Origin: Pseudomonas bijieensis
GTDB taxonomy: Bacteria > Pseudomonadota > Gammaproteobacteria > Pseudomonadales > Pseudomonadaceae
Assembly: GCF_013347965.1 (NCBI RefSeq)
Contig: NZ_CP048810.1
Span: 2,356,001 to 2,420,000 of the forward strand
Direction: 5' to 3'
DNA: 64,000 nt
The notes beneath the pieces are model-generated. The model saw only the letters and a program-made list of their open reading frames with translations, was not told where the DNA came from and did not search any database. Of this stretch, positions 1-9,057 are shown in pieces. The position numbers were made by a program, and so were the translations under genes. Numbering within the stretch: the stretch's first letter is position 1; every line of letters starts with the position of its first letter.

Positions 1-635
1 CGCTGGACGGTGAACAAGGCCAAGGCGTGGCAGTGGACCTGCGCACCATCGAGGAGGTGCAAAGCGCCATCGAAGCGGCTCGGCGGTTCGACAGCCGGGT
101 GCTGCTGGAAAGCTTCCACGAAGGATTGGACCTGCGGATCCTGGTAATCGGTTTTGAAGTGGTGGCGGCAGCGATCCGGCGCCCGGCGGAGGTGATCGGC
201 GATGGCCGGCACACCATCGGCGCGTTGATCGAAGCCCAGAGTCGCCGACGGCAAGCGGCCACGGGCGGCGAAAGCAAAATCCCGATGGATGCCGAAACCT
301 TGCGCACGCTCAGCGCGGCGGGGTTCGACTATGACAGCGTGTTGCCCGCCGGGGAGCATCTGTTCGTACGACGCACGGCGAACCTTCATACCGGAGGCGT
401 GCTGGAGGATGTCACCAGCATCCTGCATCCGACCCTTGTCGATGCGGCGGTGCGCGCCGCGCGGGCGCTGGACATCCCCATGGTCGGCCTCGACCTGCTG
501 GTGCCGGCGGCCGATCAACCCGAGTACGTATTCATCGAAGCCAACGAACGCGCAGGCCTGGCCAACCACGAACCACAACCCACCGCCGAGCGTTTTGTGG
601 ATTTGCTGTTTCCCCATAGCCAGGCGGTGGCCTAG
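1..635 (+). CDS. ngg: N-acetylglutaminylglutamine synthetase, C-terminal part (5' end outside window)
   Basis: The open frame is already running at base 3 (reading LDGEQGQGVAVDL), so the start lies before the window. The visible ~210 residues are an ATP-grasp C-terminal half. The segment ending VFIEANERAGLANHEPQPTAERF has the metal/ATP-binding E-x-N pattern of RimK- and cyanophycin-synthetase-like ligases. In this family the enzyme makes the osmoprotectant precursor N-acetylglutaminylglutamine, which is later amidated to NAGGN. The assignment rests mainly on the next gene, an M42-like peptidase that accompanies NAGGN loci in pseudomonads. Some other RimK-like ligase remains possible from this fragment alone. 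Confidence 0.8.
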   Translation, partial: LDGEQGQGVAVDLRTIEEVQSAIEAARRFDSRVLLESFHEGLDLRILVIGFEVVAAAIRRPAEVIGDGRHTIGALIEAQSRRRQAATGGESKIPMDAETLRTLSAAGFDYDSVLPAGEHLFVRRTANLHTGGVLEDVTSILHPTLVDAAVRAARALDIPMVGLDLLVPAADQPEYVFIEANERAGLANHEPQPTAERFVDLLFPHSQAVA

Positions 636-645
636 CCCTTCTTCC

Positions 646-773
646 GTGGCGAGGGAGCTTGCTCCCGCTGGGCTGCGAAGCGGCCCTTCTCCGCGGCCCT
701 CCGGGTTTTTGCATCGACCTGGAGCTCAAAAGGGACCGCTCCGCGGTCCAGCGGGAGCAAGCTCCCTCGCCAC
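646..773. repeat. REPIN: inverted pair of REP sequences
   Basis: A 26-base arm beginning GTGGCGAGGGAGCTTGCTCC (646-671) is repeated as its exact reverse complement at 748-773. About 76 bases lie between them, with their own complementary parts (GGACCGC / GCGGTCC). Each arm contains an internal GGGAGCTTGCTCCC palindrome. This is the usual layout of Pseudomonas REP doublets mobilised by a RAYT transposase. It fills the gap between the ligase and peptidase genes and could form a large hairpin in the transcript. Confidence 0.85.
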
Positions 774-813
774 AGGTTCCCTACTTCAATTTAATGTTCC
801 GTGAGGAGTTTCC

Positions 814-2004
814 ATGATCAGCAAAATTCCCGAACCGGATCTCGAATACCTGCAAAAGGTCCTGCTGGAGATGCTCGCCATTCCCAGCCCCACCGGATTC
901 ACCGACACCATCGTGCGCTATGTCGCCGAACGACTCGAAGAGCTGGGTATCGCTTTTGAAATGACCCGCCGCGGCACGATCCGCGCCACGCTCAAGGGCC
1001 GCAAGAGCAGCCCCGACCGAGCAGTATCGGCCCACTTGGACACCATTGGCGCTGCCGTGCGGGCCATCAAGGACAACGGCCGCCTGACCCTGGCCCCGGT
1101 GGGTTGCTGGTCCAGTCGGTTTGCCGAAGGCAGCCGGGTCAGCCTGTTTACCGACACCGGCGTGATTCGGGGCAGCGTGCTGCCGTTGATGGCTTCCGGG
1201 CACGCATTCAACACCGCCGTGGATGAAATGCCCATCAGTTGGGACCACATCGAGCTGCGCCTGGACGCCTATTGCGCCACCCGCGCCGATTGCGAAAGCC
1301 TGGGGGTGGGCATCGGCGATTACGTGGCCTTCGATCCCTTGCCGGAATTCACCGAAAGCGGTCATATCAGCGCCCGGCACCTGGACGACAAGGCCGGGGT
1401 CGCGGCGCTGCTGGCGGCGCTCAAGGCGATTGTCGACAGCGGCGAAGAACTGCTGATCGATTGTCACCCCCTGTTCACCATCACCGAGGAAACCGGCAGC
1501 GGTGCGGCGGCTGCACTGCCCTGGGATGTGAGCGAATTCGTCGGCATCGACATCGCGCCCGTCGCACCTGGCCAGCATTCGAGCGAACATGCGGTCAGCG
1601 TGGCGATGCAAGACTCCGGGGGCCCTTACGACTATCACCTGTCGCGACACTTGTTGAAACTGGCCAAGGAAAACGAGGTACCCGCACGCCGCGACCTGTT
1701 CCGCTACTACTTCAGCGACGCCCATTCGGCCATCACCGCCGGCCATGACATCCGCACCGCCCTGCTCGCCTTCGGCTGCGACGCCACCCATGGCTACGAA
1801 CGTACCCACATCGACAGCCTGGCCGCCCTCAGCCGCCTGCTCGGCGCCTACATCCTCAGCCCGCCGGTATTCGCCAGCGACGCGCAACCGGCCCAGGGCT
1901 CGCTGGACCGCTTCAGCCACCAGATCGAGCACGATGCACAGATGGAAAGCGATACCCGGGTACCGTCGGTGGATAGCCTGGTGGGGCAGCGTTCCGATAA
2001 CTGA
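814..2004 (+). CDS. Osmoprotectant NAGGN system M42-family peptidase
   Basis: This 396-residue zinc-peptidase-like protein carries the ordered metal ligands of the M42/M20 fold: His in SAHLDTIGA, Asp in HLDDKAG, the Glu pair in ITEETGSGAA, Asp in GIDIAP and His near the end in FSDAHSAITAGHD. The start follows a good GAGGAG ribosome site (803-808). Members of this subfamily sit beside NAGGN synthesis genes. Their substrate is not firmly known; turnover of the dipeptide osmolyte is an inference from context. The gene lies 178 bases after the ligase gene with a REPIN between them. Confidence 0.85.
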   Translation: MISKIPEPDLEYLQKVLLEMLAIPSPTGFTDTIVRYVAERLEELGIAFEMTRRGTIRATLKGRKSSPDRAVSAHLDTIGAAVRAIKDNGRLTLAPVGCWSSRFAEGSRVSLFTDTGVIRGSVLPLMASGHAFNTAVDEMPISWDHIELRLDAYCATRADCESLGVGIGDYVAFDPLPEFTESGHISARHLDDKAGVAALLAALKAIVDSGEELLIDCHPLFTITEETGSGAAAALPWDVSEFVGIDIAPVAPGQHSSEHAVSVAMQDSGGPYDYHLSRHLLKLAKENEVPARRDLFRYYFSDAHSAITAGHDIRTALLAFGCDATHGYERTHIDSLAALSRLLGAYILSPPVFASDAQPAQGSLDRFSHQIEHDAQMESDTRVPSVDSLVGQRSDN

Positions 2005-2031
2005 CCCAGCATTTTCACGGCCTGGAATATC

Positions 2032-2059
2032 GCCATCGCGAGCAGGCTCGCTCCCACAT
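2032..2059. repeat. Solitary REP sequence
   Basis: CATCGCGAGCAGGCTCGCTCCCAC is one arm of the REP type that occurs as inverted pairs elsewhere in this window. No mirror arm lies within 150 bases, so it is a single REP. A related but diverged GGGGAGCTTGCTCC core follows at about 2091-2104. The rest of the 2005-2209 gap shows nothing recognisable beyond the leader of the next gene. Confidence 0.7.
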
Positions 2060-2209
2060 TGAGTTTTCAGTGCGACTCAAAAACCCTGGGGGGAGCTTGC
2101 TCCGGGCGGCGTTCCGACGATGAGGCCGGGACAAACAACCGTAAAACCCAGGCTAGCCGCAAAAGCCCATTGGCCGTAGCATCGCCTCATTGTCTAGCCG
2201 AGGTACCCC

Positions 2210-2437
2210 ATGCTCATCCCCCACGACCAACTCGAAGTCGACACGCTCACTCGCCTGATCGAAGATTTCGTGACCCGCGACGGCACCGACAATGGTGACG
2301 ACACGCCCCTGGAAACACGGGTTCTACGAGTCAGACAAGCCCTGACCAAAGGCCAGGCGTTGATCGTCTTCGACCCCGAAAGTGAACAGTGCCAACTGAT
2401 GCTCAAGCACGACGTGCCCAAGCACCTATTCGACTGA
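2210..2437 (+). CDS. YheU/UPF0270 family protein
   Basis: This 75-residue acidic protein begins [29 protein letters not shown], the conserved N-terminus of the YheU (UPF0270) family: a short protein starting with the I-P-x-x-x-L pattern and followed by an E-D-F-V-x-R-x-G-T-D-Y/N-G stretch. Its function is unknown. A usable GAGGTA ribosome site lies just upstream (about 2199-2204). Its last 12 bases overlap the 3' end of the converging csrA-like gene, so the two transcripts must be complementary at their ends. Confidence 0.85.
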   Translation: MLIPHDQLEVDTLTRLIEDFVTRDGTDNGDDTPLETRVLRVRQALTKGQALIVFDPESEQCQLMLKHDVPKHLFD

Positions 2438-2626
2438 ACAGGCCTTGCGAGTGGCTTGGGCCTTTCTCTTCTGGATCTTGTCGTAGATTTCGGAACGATG
2501 GACATCGACGTGCCGTGGCGCTTCCACGCCAAAACGCACGGTGCCACCGCTGACCGACAGCACACGGACGGAAATATCGTCACCGATGGAAATCAACTCA
2601 CCTACAGCGCGGCTTAGTACAAGCAT
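2426..2626 (-). CDS. csrA: CsrA/RsmA-family RNA-binding regulator
   Basis: The 66-residue protein starts [20 protein letters not shown] and has the full CsrA core, including the RNA-contacting Leu4 and the Arg in [11 protein letters not shown]. Homodimers of this family bind GGA motifs in leaders and block or stabilise mRNA translation. In pseudomonads the Gac/Rsm system antagonises them with small RNAs. The sequence differs clearly from typical RsmA (MLILTRRVGE) and RsmE and probably represents the additional paralogue called RsmI/CsrA1; that finer assignment is from memory. An in-frame 20-codon upstream extension exists but lacks family similarity, so the MLVLS start was chosen. Confidence 0.9.
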   Translation of the reverse strand: MLVLSRAVGELISIGDDISVRVLSVSGGTVRFGVEAPRHVDVHRSEIYDKIQKRKAQATRKACSVE

Positions 2627-2777
2627 GGTTCTTGTCCTTAAGAATGTCTGGACCCTGACCATGCCCGGCCTGTTTCCTGTTCTCAAGACACCCGCGAGAA
2701 TTCAGTAAGGCCCTACAAGCAAAGCTCCTGTGACTGACGGAAACTTCCTGCAAAACCCTGTCGGATCGCAGGTGGTT

Positions 2778-3110
2778 TCAGGGCGCCGAGAGTCGTGGGC
2801 CGAATAGAATCACACTCGCCCCCAACACGCAGAGCGCCACGCCAATCCAGTCGGAACCCAATGGCCGCACCCGCTCCACCATGGCCAGCCAGCCGATCGA
2901 GGCAATGATATAGATACCGCCATAGGCGGCGTAGGCGCGCCCGGCGTACGTCGCTTCGATGCGGGTCAGTAACAGGGCGAATAACGTGAGGCTGAGCAAT
3001 GCCGGGACGATCCACCAGGCGCTCTTGCCCTGGCGCAGCCACAACCAGAAGGCGTAGCAGCCCGCGATCTCAAACAGCGCGGCGAGAAAAAACCACAGGT
3101 AATTGAGCAT
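2778..3110 (-). CDS. YnfA/UPF0060 family small inner-membrane protein
   Basis: The 110-residue protein has four hydrophobic segments and the family patterns [14 protein letters not shown] near residue 15 and [14 protein letters not shown] near residue 65. UPF0060 proteins resemble half-size drug/metabolite transporter and SMR units; no substrate is established. The start MLNYLWFF matches family length (about 108 aa). An in-frame ATG 15 codons upstream gives a longer, less likely form. The neighbours do not suggest a function. Confidence 0.85.
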   Translation of the reverse strand: MLNYLWFFLAALFEIAGCYAFWLWLRQGKSAWWIVPALLSLTLFALLLTRIEATYAGRAYAAYGGIYIIASIGWLAMVERVRPLGSDWIGVALCVLGASVILFGPRLSAP

Positions 3111-3167
3111 GCAGATGTCCATCAGGAAGGCCGAATGGCGCCATCCTGAGGACATCGGGCAGCCAGG

Positions 3168-3983
3168 TCAATTCAGGTTTTGCCGGGCCTTGGCGCGCAT
3201 CTTGTCGGCCATGACGGTCATTTCGTCGTACAGCAATTGTGGGTTCTTCTGCTTGAGGGCCCACGCCATGCGCCCCTGTTCATGAGGCAGGATCATGAAC
3301 TGGCCCTGGGCGACTTGCTGGTAGATGTAGTCGGCAATATCCGCGGCGCTGATCGGTGAGCTTTCCAGCAACTTGCCAACCTGGGCCTTCATGGCCGGGG
3401 TCGGGCCGCGGAAGGAGTCCAGCAGATTGGTCTGGAAGAACGACGGGCACACCACGTGTACGCCAATTTCCTGCTGCGCCAGTTCCACCAACAGGCTTTC
3501 CGACAATGCCACTACTCCAGCCTTGGCCACGTTGTAGTTGCTCATGGCAGGCCCCTGCATCAGGGCCGCCATGGAGGCGATGTTGATGATCTTGCCGCGG
3601 CTTTTCTCCAGCAGCGGCAAGAACGCCTTGCAGCCCTTGACCACGCCCATCAGGTTGATTGCGATCTGCCAGTCCCAATCCTCCAGGGAAAGCTCACTGA
3701 AGAACCCGCCCGAGGCAACGCCGGCATTGTTGACGATGATATCGATGCCACCGAGCTTCTCTTCGCAAGCCTGGGCGAACGCAGTCAATTGGCTGTAGTC
3801 GCGCACATCGCAACGCTGGGTGAAGCCGTCGCCACCGGCGGCGCGCACCAGCTTGAGGGTTTCCACAAGGCCTGGCTCGCTGACATCCGACAAGGCCAGA
3901 CGCCAGCCTTCGCGGGCCCAGCGCAGCGCGATTTCGCGACCCAGGCCGGAGCCGGCACCAGTGATCATCATGCGATTTTGCAT
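3168..3983 (-). CDS. Short-chain dehydrogenase/reductase (SDR family)
   Basis: The 271-residue classical SDR has the cofactor motif TGAGSGLG (residues 6-13), NNAG, the catalytic Ser in NIASMAA and the YNVAK catalytic Tyr-Lys pair. It should be an NAD(P)-dependent oxidoreductase of the soluble Rossmann type. The substrate cannot be read from the sequence. An in-frame upstream extension of 56 codons is discarded because the conserved N-terminal strand begins immediately after the MQNRMMITG start. Confidence 0.9.
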   Translation of the reverse strand: MQNRMMITGAGSGLGREIALRWAREGWRLALSDVSEPGLVETLKLVRAAGGDGFTQRCDVRDYSQLTAFAQACEEKLGGIDIIVNNAGVASGGFFSELSLEDWDWQIAINLMGVVKGCKAFLPLLEKSRGKIINIASMAALMQGPAMSNYNVAKAGVVALSESLLVELAQQEIGVHVVCPSFFQTNLLDSFRGPTPAMKAQVGKLLESSPISAADIADYIYQQVAQGQFMILPHEQGRMAWALKQKNPQLLYDEMTVMADKMRAKARQNLN

Positions 3984-4272
3984 AGCAAACAGCCTTGTTC
4001 CGGGAGAGATAGGCCGAGTGTAGCGAAGGAGTTCTGCGGACCCACGCTCCATCAGATTGCTGAATGGCGAGGGCAAACCGTAATGGGTTTTGATCGAGGA
4101 GCGCCCTTTGTGGGTATTGGGCTGCACAATTGCACTTTCATACGACCACAAAAAACTTTGAATTTTTTACAGGACGTTACGGTCGGACTTATTAAGCCGC
4201 CCGGATTTAACGCATGCGCGCTGGCAGTTGAAAGTTGTATCACCCCAGAACTGACCAATAAGGAAATCTACA

Positions 4273-4425
4273 ATGGGCACAATTCTTATCATCATCCTGA
4301 TCCTCCTGCTGATCGGTGGTCTTCCGGTCTTCCCGCACTCCAGAAGTTGGGGTTACGGTCCGTCCGGTATCATTGGTGTAGTGTTGGTGGTGCTGTTGGT
4401 CCTGCTATTACTGGGCAAGATATAA
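4273..4425 (+). CDS. DUF3309 small membrane protein
   Basis: A 50-codon frame reads MGTILIIILILLLIGGLPVF, then a short polar stretch (HSRSWGYGPSG), then a second hydrophobic helix ending LLLLGKI. This two-helix hairpin with a central W-G-Y-G-P-S-G is the DUF3309 pattern found in many pseudomonads. A TAAGGA ribosome site (4259-4264) is placed correctly. It is followed directly by a strong terminator. Function unknown. Confidence 0.85.
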   Translation: MGTILIIILILLLIGGLPVFPHSRSWGYGPSGIIGVVLVVLLVLLLLGKI

Positions 4426-4447
4426 ACCACCAAGTAAGTGCAAAAAA

Positions 4448-4474
4448 AAGAGGCCTCTAGAGGCCTCTTTTTAT
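4448..4474. terminator. Bidirectional rho-independent terminator
   Basis: AGAGGCCTCTAGAGGCCTCT is a near-perfect palindrome flanked by an A-run on the left and a T-run on the right. It can terminate both the DUF3309 gene (plus) and the LTA-synthase-like gene (minus), which converge on it. Confidence 0.9.
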
Positions 4475-4487
4475 GCTCGCTGTTTTA

Positions 4488-6581
4488 TCAATCCGGCTTG
4501 CCGTCAACGACGCCAGCGGTGTTATCCAACAGGCTTTTGGTCGCCGTTTGCAGGAACGATTCGAGCTTGAGTTTCATCTGCGCGGTATCCGCTGCATCCG
4601 GGATGATTTCCGCATGCGGGTTGGCGCCCAGCTCATAGCGATACATCTTCGGCGCCATTTCCTTCTCCTTCGGCAGTACCAGGATCTGGTCATCGCGGAT
4701 GATCGCCGTGGTCTGTTCGCTGCCCGACGGCTTGATCACACCAAAACCAGGGTCGCCTTGCGGCAGGTTCAGCAGGTCGCGGCCCCAGCACTGGTTGCGC
4801 ACTTGCCCGCCGATGCGGCCCATGATGGTCGGCACGATGTCGACTTGAGTGCCCACGGTATGGTTACGCTGGCCGAATTTTTCCTGGATGCCCGGGCCGA
4901 TCAGCAGCATCGGCACGTTGAAACGGCCCAGGTCCATTTCGGTGATCTGGCGTTCGTTGCCAAAACCATGATCGCCGACCACCACGAACAGGGTTTCCTT
5001 GAAGTACGGCTCCTTGCGGGCCTTCTCGAAGAACTGGCCCAGTGCCCAGTCGGCGTAGCGCATGGCGGTCAGGTGTTCGTTCAGGCTGCCGCGGTCGGTG
5101 ACCCGCTCCACGGGCAACGGTGTCGGCAGAGCATACGGCGTGTGGTTGGACAGGGTTTGCAGCAAGGCATAGAACGGCTTGCCGTTTTCCCGCGCCTTGA
5201 GCTCGATCAGGCCACGGTCGAACATGTCCTGGTCGGACACGCCCCAGGTCGGATCGGAGAACACCGGGTTCACGAAGTCGTTACGCCCGATGAAGTTGGT
5301 CATGCCCTGGCTGCTGAAGAACCCCGACTGGTTGTCCCAGGCGAAATCGCCGTTGTAGACATACACGTCGTCGTAGTCACGGGCGCTGAGCAGTTGCGGC
5401 AGGCCCGACAGCTTGTGGCTGCCCTCCGGCGTCTGCATCAGGTATTCGAAACCCGGCAGGTTCGGGAAGCACGCCATGGTAGCGAACATGCCTTGGTGGG
5501 TGTGGGTGCCGTTGGAGAAGAAACGGTCGAACAACAGGCCTTCCTTGGACAGCTTGTCCAGGTAAGGCGTGATGTTGCCCGGCGCGCCCAGGGCGCCCAC
5601 CGAGTGACCGGCCATGCTTTCCATGAGGATCACAACCACGTTCTTGATCGGCAGGGTCTTGTCCGCTGGCGGCGTGTAGTCGCGGCGCACGGCGGCGGTC
5701 TCGGTGTCCACGAGTTTATCGTCAGGCATCACCAGCATGTCCCGCACGGTCTGCTGTGCCAGCGGTTGTTCAAGGGTGGCTTTCCAGATGTTGTCGCGGT
5801 CTTCGGACATCCGGCTCTTGGCCGCCGCCACCAGCGACAACGTACCGTTGAGGCCCAACTGGTTGGCGAAGTTCGAATCGGTGGTGTAGACGTCACCCCA
5901 ACGCAGCGGCGGGCCTTGGCGCAGGGTGCCGCGTGCAGCGGCCACGGCCACCAGCAGGCAAACCATGAACACCGCGACACGCCCATACCACGGAGCGATC
6001 TGCCGGGTACCGATGGTGCCGCCACTGAACGGCCCACGGGGCCGAGTGGCGCGGTCAGCGCCCTTGAAAGCAAGGCTCAGGATGAGGGTGCCGCCGACCC
6101 AGGCCAGCAGGTAGCGCACCACCGGGAAACCGTACCAGAGCATGCTCATCACGGTTTTCGGGTCTTCCTTTACATACTGGAAGACCAGGCCGTTGAGGCG
6201 CTGGTGGAATTCACGGTAGAAATCCATCTCCATCAAGCCCAGGAACAGCGCGATGCTGGAGGTGACGGTCAGCCAGAAACGAAAGAACCCACGGGCCGCC
6301 ATGGCCCTGGCGCTGAACAACGCCAGCAGCAACGGGATGCAGAGGTAGACCACCAGGCGCAGGTCGAAACGCAGGCCGTTGACGAACGCTTCAACGAAGG
6401 TCGAGGCCGGGGTGTCGAGGATCATCTCGCGGTTATAGACCAGCAGCGCCACGCGCAGCAGGCTGAACATGACCATCATCACCAGGGCGCAAAGCAACGT
6501 ATAGGCCAGGTGCGATTTGACGGTCGGTTGCAGCAGGCGATGCGTATTGCGCTGCTGACTCAGGGCGTCCGGGATTGCCAT
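4488..6581 (-). CDS. LTA synthase-like membrane sulfatase
   Basis: The 697-residue protein has about five N-terminal membrane helices (residues 25-220) followed by an outer sulfatase/alkaline-phosphatase-fold domain. Expected metal and active-site residues are present: Glu near 321 in VVVILMESMAGHS, a likely nucleophile Thr near 359 in NGTHTHQG, and the Asp-His pair near 537-538 in VVVGDHGFGNE. Relatives are phosphoglycerol or phosphoethanolamine transferases acting on periplasmic glycans or lipids. A Gram-negative cell has no lipoteichoic acid, so the real acceptor is unknown; periplasmic glucan is one candidate. The ATG giving MAIPDALS was preferred over an upstream in-frame start. Confidence 0.85.
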   Translation of the reverse strand: MAIPDALSQQRNTHRLLQPTVKSHLAYTLLCALVMMVMFSLLRVALLVYNREMILDTPASTFVEAFVNGLRFDLRLVVYLCIPLLLALFSARAMAARGFFRFWLTVTSSIALFLGLMEMDFYREFHQRLNGLVFQYVKEDPKTVMSMLWYGFPVVRYLLAWVGGTLILSLAFKGADRATRPRGPFSGGTIGTRQIAPWYGRVAVFMVCLLVAVAAARGTLRQGPPLRWGDVYTTDSNFANQLGLNGTLSLVAAAKSRMSEDRDNIWKATLEQPLAQQTVRDMLVMPDDKLVDTETAAVRRDYTPPADKTLPIKNVVVILMESMAGHSVGALGAPGNITPYLDKLSKEGLLFDRFFSNGTHTHQGMFATMACFPNLPGFEYLMQTPEGSHKLSGLPQLLSARDYDDVYVYNGDFAWDNQSGFFSSQGMTNFIGRNDFVNPVFSDPTWGVSDQDMFDRGLIELKARENGKPFYALLQTLSNHTPYALPTPLPVERVTDRGSLNEHLTAMRYADWALGQFFEKARKEPYFKETLFVVVGDHGFGNERQITEMDLGRFNVPMLLIGPGIQEKFGQRNHTVGTQVDIVPTIMGRIGGQVRNQCWGRDLLNLPQGDPGFGVIKPSGSEQTTAIIRDDQILVLPKEKEMAPKMYRYELGANPHAEIIPDAADTAQMKLKLESFLQTATKSLLDNTAGVVDGKPD

Positions 6582-6850
6582 GTCGTTTAAGGACCCTATT
6601 GGAGTTGGAGTGACAAAAGAAACAACGGCGCGCCCTCTGTTGACCAAAGCCTGGCCTCGGGGCTTGCGCGAGAGCGCAAATGTTGCACGAACGGCTATGG
6701 CATTGCCATTAAATAACCGGCGGCGATATAAGCGCGGGGGATTGTCCGCAAGATTTTGTGAAAATTTCGTTCAAAGAATATCCGGAAACACAAAAAAGCC
6801 CGGCCGATTGATGAAGTTGAGCCGAACGCTATTGTGGCAAAAGGATTTAT

Positions 6851-6939
6851 CTGTGGGAGCAAAGCTTGCTCGCGAAACAGGCGCCTCGATTTCTGAAAGA
6901 CCGCATTGCCTTTATCGCGAGCAAGCTTTGCTCCCACAG
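6851..6939. repeat. REPIN (inverted REP pair) in a 385-base gap
   Basis: CTGTGGGAGCAAAGCTTGCT (6851-6870, continuing CGCGA) recurs as its reverse complement at 6915-6939. The gene-free stretch 6582-6966 holds this element and the unmarked leader of the LTA-synthase-like gene. I see no small gene in the remainder. Confidence 0.85.
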
Positions 6940-6966
6940 ATGCCCTCTGGCTCCAGGGGCCCGTGC

Positions 6967-7374
6967 TTAGTGGAATTGCCGCCCCAAGCCCGCCGGCACA
7001 CCTTCGATGGTGGTGTCTTCCCATGGGCCATTGGGGCTGACTGAACGGCTCCAACCGTTGTTCCAGCGGTAATAGGTACGCTGGCGATAGAACGTGTTCG
7101 TCTGGTTGTCCAGCACATAGACCCCAAGCTTGGCGTCCCAGTGGCTGTTACCACCCGGCGGCGGGGCGAAACTGGCGGAGGTACGTGGCACCGGCTTGGC
7201 CGGTTTGTTCGGGGTGACAGGCTTGCCCGGCGGTGTGGACGGGACCGGCTTGGTGGTCGGGGTCGACGGAGGGATCGGTGGCAGCGGCGCCGAGGGCTCC
7301 GACGGACGCTGGACCGCACAAGCGCTCAGGCCCATGACGAGCGTGAGCAGGGTGATACGAGCGATGGCGGTCAT
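6967..7374 (-). CDS. Proline-rich lipoprotein, unknown function
   Basis: The 135-residue protein has a type II signal peptide with lipobox GLSAC (Cys19). A proline/threonine-rich spacer (about residues 25-75) precedes a small C-terminal region with [21 protein letters not shown], a tyrosine/tryptophan-rich patch ([12 protein letters not shown]) and GPW. The architecture suggests a membrane-anchored periplasmic protein with an extended stalk. I do not recognise the C-terminal domain. It begins 14 bases beyond the ccmI stop and may be co-transcribed with the ccm operon. Confidence 0.7.
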   Translation of the reverse strand: MTAIARITLLTLVMGLSACAVQRPSEPSAPLPPIPPSTPTTKPVPSTPPGKPVTPNKPAKPVPRTSASFAPPPGGNSHWDAKLGVYVLDNQTNTFYRQRTYYRWNNGWSRSVSPNGPWEDTTIEGVPAGLGRQFH

Positions 7375-7388
7375 GGTGCGAATTCCTG

Positions 7389-8591
7389 TTATTTGTCCGG
7401 GCTGTCGATGGTCAGTTGTTGCTGCGCCGTGGTGCTGCTCGCCAGGGGCTGGCTGCGACCGATCCACTCACCGGCGGTCGGCTGGCCGGCCCGGGAGATG
7501 CGCGCCACCAGTTGGACTTCGGGGAAGTTCGACAGTTTCAACTGCGGCATCATTGCGTCCGCGTCACCCAGCTCCACCGTGATCGGCAGATCGGCGACGG
7601 TCATGCGCTTGGCCGCCAGCGGCGCCGGCGGGCCGCTGACGGCGCGGGCGAAGATGAACACGCTGTCGCCCGGCTGCACCTTGGCCTTGAGTGCCGGCGC
7701 CAGGTCGACACGCACCTTGAGCAGTGCCGCAGCCTTGGTCACAGGAGCCTGGACGACCTTGCCGCCGCTGGCTTGCAGCTTCTCGGTGGCCCGGGTAATA
7801 CCGCCCTGCAGCGCCTCACGGGACTTGTCACCCTCCGGCAGTTCCACCAGCAGGCGCCCCCAGTAATCGATCGCATCCTGATAGCGCTCGCCTTCGAACG
7901 CGGCGATGCCCAGCAGGCCAAGACTGGTGACCTCCTTGGGATCGAGTTTCAGCGCTTCATCGGTCAGGGTCTGGACCTTGTCCGACCATTTCTTGCCATC
8001 GGCGAAATACTGCGCCTGGGCCCACTGCCCGAGCAGCTCGGGCTGGCGGCCGGCCACCGCCACGGTGCGCTCGAAGATCTTCGCCGCGTCTGCGGGTCGA
8101 TCCTGGGCCATGTAGGTACGGCCGAGGAAATACAAGCCCTCGGCGGAGTCCGGCTGCGCCGCCACCGCCCGTTCCAGGCGCTGAGTCATTTCCTCCATCG
8201 ACTGCGGCGCCTGGGCGAATTCACGGGTCAGCTCGACCTTGTCGCTGGCACCGAAGTGCAGGTACAGCGCCAGGCCCAACAGCGGCACCAGCACGGCGGC
8301 GAGCAACGGCAATGGCTTGCCCAATCGGGACTCCCGTGGCGCATCGGCGCCCTCGGTGTCGGCGAGCAGCTCGCGGGCGGCTTCGGCGCGACCAGTGTCC
8401 AGTTGCGCGGCGTTGAGCACGCCCTCCTCTTGCTCGGCCTGCAACTCGGCAATGCGTTCCTGGTACAGCGCCACGTTGAGCGCGGTACGGTCCTCCTCTC
8501 GTTGAGCGCGACGACCACGCAGCACAGGGATCAACAGAAAACTCAGGGCAACCAGAAGAAGCAGACCTGCGGCGAGCCAGAAATCAATCAT
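7389..8591 (-). CDS. ccmI: Cytochrome c maturation protein CcmI (apocytochrome chaperone)
   Basis: The 400-residue protein has two N-terminal membrane helices (about residues 4-24 and 95-112) around a cytoplasmic loop with coiled-coil character, then a periplasmic TPR region ([26 protein letters not shown]) and a C-terminal beta-rich domain. CcmI holds apocytochrome c for the heme ligation complex. It is the last ccm gene here and its start overlaps the ccmH stop by 8 bases. Confidence 0.92.
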   Translation of the reverse strand: MIDFWLAAGLLLLVALSFLLIPVLRGRRAQREEDRTALNVALYQERIAELQAEQEEGVLNAAQLDTGRAEAARELLADTEGADAPRESRLGKPLPLLAAVLVPLLGLALYLHFGASDKVELTREFAQAPQSMEEMTQRLERAVAAQPDSAEGLYFLGRTYMAQDRPADAAKIFERTVAVAGRQPELLGQWAQAQYFADGKKWSDKVQTLTDEALKLDPKEVTSLGLLGIAAFEGERYQDAIDYWGRLLVELPEGDKSREALQGGITRATEKLQASGGKVVQAPVTKAAALLKVRVDLAPALKAKVQPGDSVFIFARAVSGPPAPLAAKRMTVADLPITVELGDADAMMPQLKLSNFPEVQLVARISRAGQPTAGEWIGRSQPLASSTTAQQQLTIDSPDK

Positions 8592-9057
8592 GCTTGGTTT
8601 TATCCAACAGTTGGTCGAGGCGCTGGCGCTCTTCGACAGAAAGCGTGTCCGGGGCGGCCGTGCGCTGGACCCGGCGCCGACGCACGATCACCGCGATGAC
8701 CACGAAACCACCCAGCAGCAGCCCGGCGGGGCCGAACCAGAGCAGCGCGGTCTTGGAGGACAGGGCGGGGTTGTAGCGCACGAACTCACCGTAGCGATCG
8801 ACCATGAAGTCGATGATCTGCTGGTTGTCCTTGCCCTCGCCGAGCATGCGGAAGATTTCCTTGCGCAGGTCGGCGGCAATCGGTGCATTGGAGTCGGCGA
8901 TGTCCTGGTTCTGGCACTTGGGGCAGCGCAGTTCCTTGGTCAGTTCGCGAAACCGTTCGCGCTCGCCGTCGTTGGCGAATTCGTAGGTGTCGATGGCGGC
9001 ATGGGCCACACCGACCAGGCTCAAGCCGAGGACGGCAGCCGCTAACCAGCGCTTCAT
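8584..9057 (-). CDS. ccmH: Cytochrome c maturation protein CcmH (thioredox partner)
   Basis: The 157-residue protein has a cleavable signal sequence (to about VAHA), the redox motif LRCPKCQNQ near residue 43 and one C-terminal membrane helix ([21 protein letters not shown]). CcmH keeps the apocytochrome CXXCH cysteines reduced and works with CcmG, CcmF and CcmI. It corresponds to the short, CycL-type CcmH, with the TPR part encoded separately as CcmI. The coding region overlaps ccmG by 4 bases. Confidence 0.94.
   Translation of the reverse strand: MKRWLAAAVLGLSLVGVAHAAIDTYEFANDGERERFRELTKELRCPKCQNQDIADSNAPIAADLRKEIFRMLGEGKDNQQIIDFMVDRYGEFVRYNPALSSKTALLWFGPAGLLLGGFVVIAVIVRRRRVQRTAAPDTLSVEERQRLDQLLDKTKHD

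Noticed and set aside
646..773. Possible terminator or CRISPR-like repeat
   Set aside because: A single large inverted pair with the REP core seen elsewhere in the window is better explained as a REPIN. No regularly spaced array exists.
4473..6590. Long plus-strand open frame antisense to the LTA-synthase-like gene
   Set aside because: It is the high-GC mirror frame of the real gene: His/Gln/Arg-rich with no family similarity, while the minus-strand protein has full sulfatase motifs.
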